Positions 8,001 to 8,472 of a DNA stretch of 8,472 nucleotides are shown here, piece after piece; the stretch's first letter is position 1, and every line of letters begins with the position of its first letter. The notes below the pieces were generated by a model. The model ran no database searches. It worked only from the letters and a program-made list of their open reading frames with translations, and was not told the origin of the DNA. Source of the DNA: Bacteroidales bacterium UBA3808 (GTDB taxonomy: Bacteria; Bacteroidota; Bacteroidia; Bacteroidales; Paludibacteraceae); assembly GCA_002369075.1 (NCBI GenBank), contig DFEG01000037.1, forward strand, positions 1 to 8,472, read 5' to 3'. The position numbers and the translations under genes are program-made.

Positions 8001-8260
8001 AGTGGTTCGACCTTACCAGTCTTGGGGCGGTCACTCGCGTGGAGTTTGAGCTCTTCACCACGAAGTCCGACGAATATGGCTTCACGACTCCGACGTATTT
8101 CTGTCTGGACAATTTAGGTGCAGAATCTCCTGTGACCATCGGTTTGGAGGAGGTACAAAGTGAAAGCGTACCGTGCACCAAACTGCTCATCAACGGCACG
8201 CTGTATATCCTACGCGGAGAACAGATTTATGATATAAACGGTCGCTTAGTAGAAAAATAA
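2066..8260 (+). CDS. Giant secreted multidomain protein: (CUB-like + beta-sandwich)x4, beta-helix, FN3/Ig-like, DUF4465-like, T9SS-like tail
   Basis: The ORF has 2064 residues and no interruption. The ATG at 2066 follows an A/T-rich leader (catatcaacaATG) and opens directly into a signal peptide (KKK, hydrophobic core, cleavage near AMA22/E23). There is no lipobox Cys. Residues 23-1145 are four tandem repeats of about 275-300 aa. Residues 1146-1600 form a right-handed beta-helix ending TDITGQTRAATPTIGAYE, as in the 'choice-of-anchor Q' group. Residues about 1605-1706 are FN3-like (YGTAKVMVLP, then an APS motif) and 1710-1796 Ig/PKD-like. Residues 1798-2020 match DUF4465, and 2037-2064 form a short T9SS-like sorting tail. 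The product should therefore cross both membranes and end up on the surface or outside. A cobalamin riboswitch with a leader terminator precedes it, and its own terminator follows 28 nt after the stop. Transcription thus appears monocistronic. A B12-scavenging or B12-limitation adhesin role is inference. No catalytic residues are recognised. Confidence 0.9.
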   Translation: MKKKYILLVLLAMGWFGSTAMAEDYLMPQYGHETKVVSKDAPLTFYDFKGADTHFTQSAFSTVIFQPATEGYSIKITFEELNLTKYSDSWNVYMRIYNGQFDVTSITYPTSGKPSVHFTENANQIAYIPGDGAVNPLPTYISGAADGCLSVCLYSKDPSPKESYWKATVEEVLLEPMTIQSASGDNAFVSGEGWSGKANVNVADMHITTDGYSLPDKLQTVTFTCSNTAVVDPTTLKLYAGAAASVAELTELAGSITENEGVYTYTLSEAYALSHGTNQFCLGGNILVSAPFNATAAVNITGITTVGGFSTFTPAEPAMITVQPMYLMAADAAYTVSGETQFYDEGGKDGNVIKGFDGKVVFTPATEGSKIKLTFNAINVFYTDYAASSTGYVDYIKVYNGNSTNEADLLWQISQAEASTNTPIVLKSTAANGALTITHKNNISYDSNLRDGWEAVVSEFTPQAMTVSNVSLTKETGTVSAGTENAILASLKITTAETEPALSVASLALNTNATYNQIQKAKLYYTKQNSFATTNLIGEAVVEGNEVTITKSADIAFREGDNYLWLVCDIQALAINDQQVNVTLSALSFTNGTTISDFGNQTGLLTIKNVAIQACGTQTFTVLGEWQYTHTVTNEYSSKYMYEQCDQTVIFKPATAGNVIQIDYSDFDVYYGSSSYSTRAKYIVYAGEGTSGDILWQLDANGKQPTQIRSTAANGALTIVFNPNTTSSYYTGNGWHATVKEYTLQDMQIDTIVVNQASSKLVQLGEQKAALLNLDIQTIGTLNILMFNALSLNMKGTEANIETLYLMQGENVLAQAEAAAEVTLTLETPVALNEYNNVFTIAADIKADAMVESFVDAALSSVTLSNNTQTVTAGDPDGARTVKNVRLMQVGDNGTVTIGENSLILYDDGGAEENYSANFEGYITFVPASEGCAIELIFKDFDIAYLSGDPFHIYYANAYDTEATSDKKYGMYSKPSENESVISRAEDGAITIYVKMPSSRMRGFEVEVRQHLLTDLAVDSVLVTPMAPVEATKGTGDIRLMQAAVYVSGDRNPLTITNFEQTAAEILIDRHIYATGHSTTFSTTTEFTDSYVIDENGVYYFWFVGSIDENAEIGNIASLALNNVVLGDQQIAPQGNAAIAINVVSGAHGFYRVGASELADYATLGAALQAISNIGMDGAVEIVIEPGTYTEQVTIAAIKGAGAANTLTIRSLSGNYNDVTYQYNNTLSSEQGVFTINGGDYVTIKGLSFTSSYTSNQSPAIVIVRNAATHVTIDSCRIYTEQMSEYTTRLDLLYVDAGENNYNNDFVLTNSVLDGGYMGLRVAGHKAAADPLQQNMLISHNTFRNQGCQMLYGDAVSNLQVLNNTFRTAVKKSSCAAIDWLLIGDTATIAGNDIYLTAAASDDLNYQAVYFRPNSYQDKENAVLYMVNNVIHAANESTYASYALNLNANLPKLLVAYNTIVLDAEGTAASPVYIQSAPAEGSLFVNNIIQASNKGYAIRYKNAAAIANIAFRHNVLYTPEETFGMPTSSISTFADWKSAAGVGEEDGNINEVVIFASATLLFPHETNNGQLLTAEVLEAVTTDITGQTRAATPTIGAYEYNADLFRVPEMVEGYPTVNAQDVKADIIIKTDNYGTAKVMVLPAEAEAPSLETLAAATDELTLIKNGEVSFSASDLTEETAYKVYMLLFSPLGEAAEQYQEIAFTTAWTLRPVVLNPIDKQIVAAGTECTLTATVYTEYEQAKPYSYAWRTAYSDALIGTEATLALTADTTTEYICLVTDKFGQKALLSAHVWVEKDAAVATFEEYSLAENGHKYVDEAWQDNTETYLYSGTYAFGNVPNKAYNAFNGYAICSDQSTEATGYYTIDQFRSAAGGAYEGNNFAIAYYAAPSTWFTGYSDPLTLTNSTEPQVLTGFYITNTVYTLDAILHGDYANDPFSTGDYMSVTAIGYNGSEKTGETVFYLADYRSVNTEEQFAVDTWQWFDLTSLGAVTRVEFELFTTKSDEYGFTTPTYFCLDNLGAESPVTIGLEEVQSESVPCTKLLINGTLYILRGEQIYDINGRLVEK
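2132..5500 (+). repeat. Four tandem protein modules within the large gene
   Basis: Modules begin near residues 23, 325, 613 and 888. Each starts with a CUB-like domain, visible from aligned strands: VIFQPATEGYSIKITF (63), VVFTPATEGSKIKLTF (360), VIFKPATAGNVIQIDY (649) and ITFVPASEGCAIELIF (923). Later strands also align: SGAADGCLSV (142), STAANGALTI (428), STAANGALTI (710) and SRAEDGAITI (983). Each is followed by a second beta-sandwich whose late strand also aligns (GTNQFCLGGNIL, GDNYLWLVCDIQ, YNNVFTIAADIK, GVYYFWFVGSID). The second and third CUB-like domains are most alike, even at DNA level near 3350 and 4195. The 'G.NY.WL..DI...A' signature resembles the N-terminal beta-sandwich of Bacteroidetes BNR-repeat sialidases. 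That family assignment is from memory. Confidence 0.75.
5543..6865 (+). other. Right-handed beta-helix domain of the large protein
   Basis: Residues about 1160-1600 show the repeating short-strand pattern of parallel beta-helices: VEIVIEPGTYTEQVTI, GGDYVTIKGLSF, THVTIDSCRIY, NDFVLTNSVLDG, NMLISHNTFRNQ, NLQVLNNTF, VLYMVNNVI, LLVAYNTIVL, SLFVNNIIQA and IAFRHNVLY. Asn-rich turns such as SHNTF and YNTIV stack as ladder positions. Such folds bind or cleave polysaccharides in many surface proteins. No catalytic set is identified, so ligand binding or a structural stalk is equally possible. Confidence 0.8.
7457..8125 (+). other. DUF4465-like domain of the large protein
   Basis: Residues about 1798-2020 run from VATFEEYSL through NNFAIAYYAA, TGFYITNTVYTLDAILHGD, DYMSVTAIGYNG, ETVFYLADYRS, DTWQWFDLTSLGAVTRVEF and TPTYFCLDNLG. 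These landmarks (TGFYVTNT, EFYLADYR, W.WVDLS.LG, TP.YFC.DN) are the ones I associate with DUF4465, a beta-sandwich family common in Bacteroidetes secreted proteins. I recall members of this family near B12-uptake loci, but this could not be checked here. Confidence 0.78.
8174..8257 (+). other. T9SS-like C-terminal sorting tail
   Basis: Residues 2037-2064 contain KLLINGTLYILRGEQ followed by IYDINGRLV. This matches the Bacteroidales pattern 'K..iNG.LyI.R.g..YdinGrlV' found at the end of many type IX secretion cargos (a short relative of the Por secretion tail). It would direct the protein through the outer membrane and to surface attachment or release. Confidence 0.65.
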
Positions 8261-8287
8261 TCTACTAAGTACCTAACAGTCAATTCG

Positions 8288-8337
8288 CCCTATTTGGCGC
8301 GGTGTGTAACTATATGCCCGTACCAAATAGGGTTTTT
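8288..8337 (+). terminator. Intrinsic terminator after the large gene
   Basis: CCCTATTTGG (8288-8297) and CCAAATAGGG (8323-8332) form a perfect 10-bp stem, followed by five T residues (8333-8337). The 25-nt loop can form a small inner CGG/CCG stem. It begins 28 nt after the stop codon. The T-run is only on the plus strand, so it serves the large gene. Confidence 0.82.
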
Positions 8338-8346
8338 GTATATCAA

Positions 8347-8472
8347 CTATGACAAGAGCCAGCCTGCTTGGATGTGAAGCAGGCGGTTGAGGACTCGGTT
8401 GAGCCGGAAGTTTAAGTGAGGGGGATTTATCAGTGATCTATCGGTGATGTCTTCTGCTTTTGCCGTCCTTTT
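8347..8472 (-). CDS. Possible C-terminus of a minus-strand gene or repeat-derived frame (partial)
   Basis: Reading leftward from the right edge, one minus-strand frame stays open for 41 codons and stops at a TAG at 8349-8347; the other two minus frames close early. The peptide is Arg/Leu/Asn rich (LNFRLNRVLNRLLHIQAGW) and matches no family I recognise. It overlaps an 8-bp inverted repeat (8362-8384), and the region could equally be a dispersed intergenic repeat. Sequence beyond the window is needed to decide. Confidence 0.2.
   Translation of the reverse strand, partial: KRTAKAEDITDRSLINPPHLNFRLNRVLNRLLHIQAGWLLS
8362..8384. repeat. Inverted repeat, 8-bp arms with 7-nt loop
   Basis: GCCTGCTT (8362-8369) and AAGCAGGC (8377-8384) are perfect reverse complements around GGATGTG. 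No T-run follows on either strand, so it is not a standard terminator. It lies just after the terminator of the large gene. A loose 11-bp tandem (ATCAGTGATCT/ATCGGTGATGT) follows at about 8429-8450, so it could belong to a longer dispersed element extending past the window. Confidence 0.5.

Noticed and set aside
8349..8390. Short plus-strand frame MTRASLLGCEAGG after the terminator
   Set aside because: It has only 13 codons, lies downstream of a terminator and spans the inverted repeat, with no promoter or start context.

Overview
The window looks like chromosomal DNA from a Bacteroidota member, most likely a gut-type Bacteroidales. Several signals support this. Both promoters I can read match the Bacteroidetes sigma factor pattern (TTTG, 20 nt, TANNTTTG). 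Start codons sit in A/T-rich leaders without a Shine-Dalgarno. The large protein ends in a sorting tail of the type IX secretion (T9SS) kind. Two open frames carry Bacteroidetes-style outer-membrane or lipoprotein features. I cannot name the species.

Layout. Positions 1-193 (minus) hold the N-terminus of a lipoprotein that resembles an RND-efflux periplasmic adaptor; it runs off the left edge. Positions 194-439 are an unusually GC-rich intergenic stretch with an 11-C run, a G-quadruplex-capable block and direct repeats. Positions 440-1354 (minus) encode a 304-aa outer-membrane beta-barrel protein with its own promoter at 1398-1429. A second copy of the repeat modules lies at about 1479-1557, so the barrel gene is bracketed by related repeats. 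A divergent plus-strand promoter (1635-1666) starts transcription at or next to P1 of a complete cobalamin (B12) riboswitch aptamer (1672-1856). It is followed by a P13-like hairpin and an intrinsic terminator (1974-2001). Then comes one 2064-aa ORF (2066-8260), ended by a second intrinsic terminator (8288-8337). The last 135 bases hold an inverted repeat and possibly the C-terminus of a minus-strand gene.

The main point of interest is the pairing of a textbook B12 riboswitch with a giant secreted protein. That protein has a signal peptide, four tandem CUB-like plus beta-sandwich modules, a right-handed beta-helix, FN3-like and Ig-like domains, a DUF4465-like domain and a T9SS-like C-terminal tail. 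Characterised B12 accessory proteins of gut Bacteroides (BtuG, BtuH) are surface lipoproteins encoded with BtuB. A very large T9SS-type cargo under B12 control would be a different design, perhaps for scavenging cobamides or B12-carrier glycoproteins. The B12-binding role is inference. The riboswitch and the domain order are read directly from the sequence.
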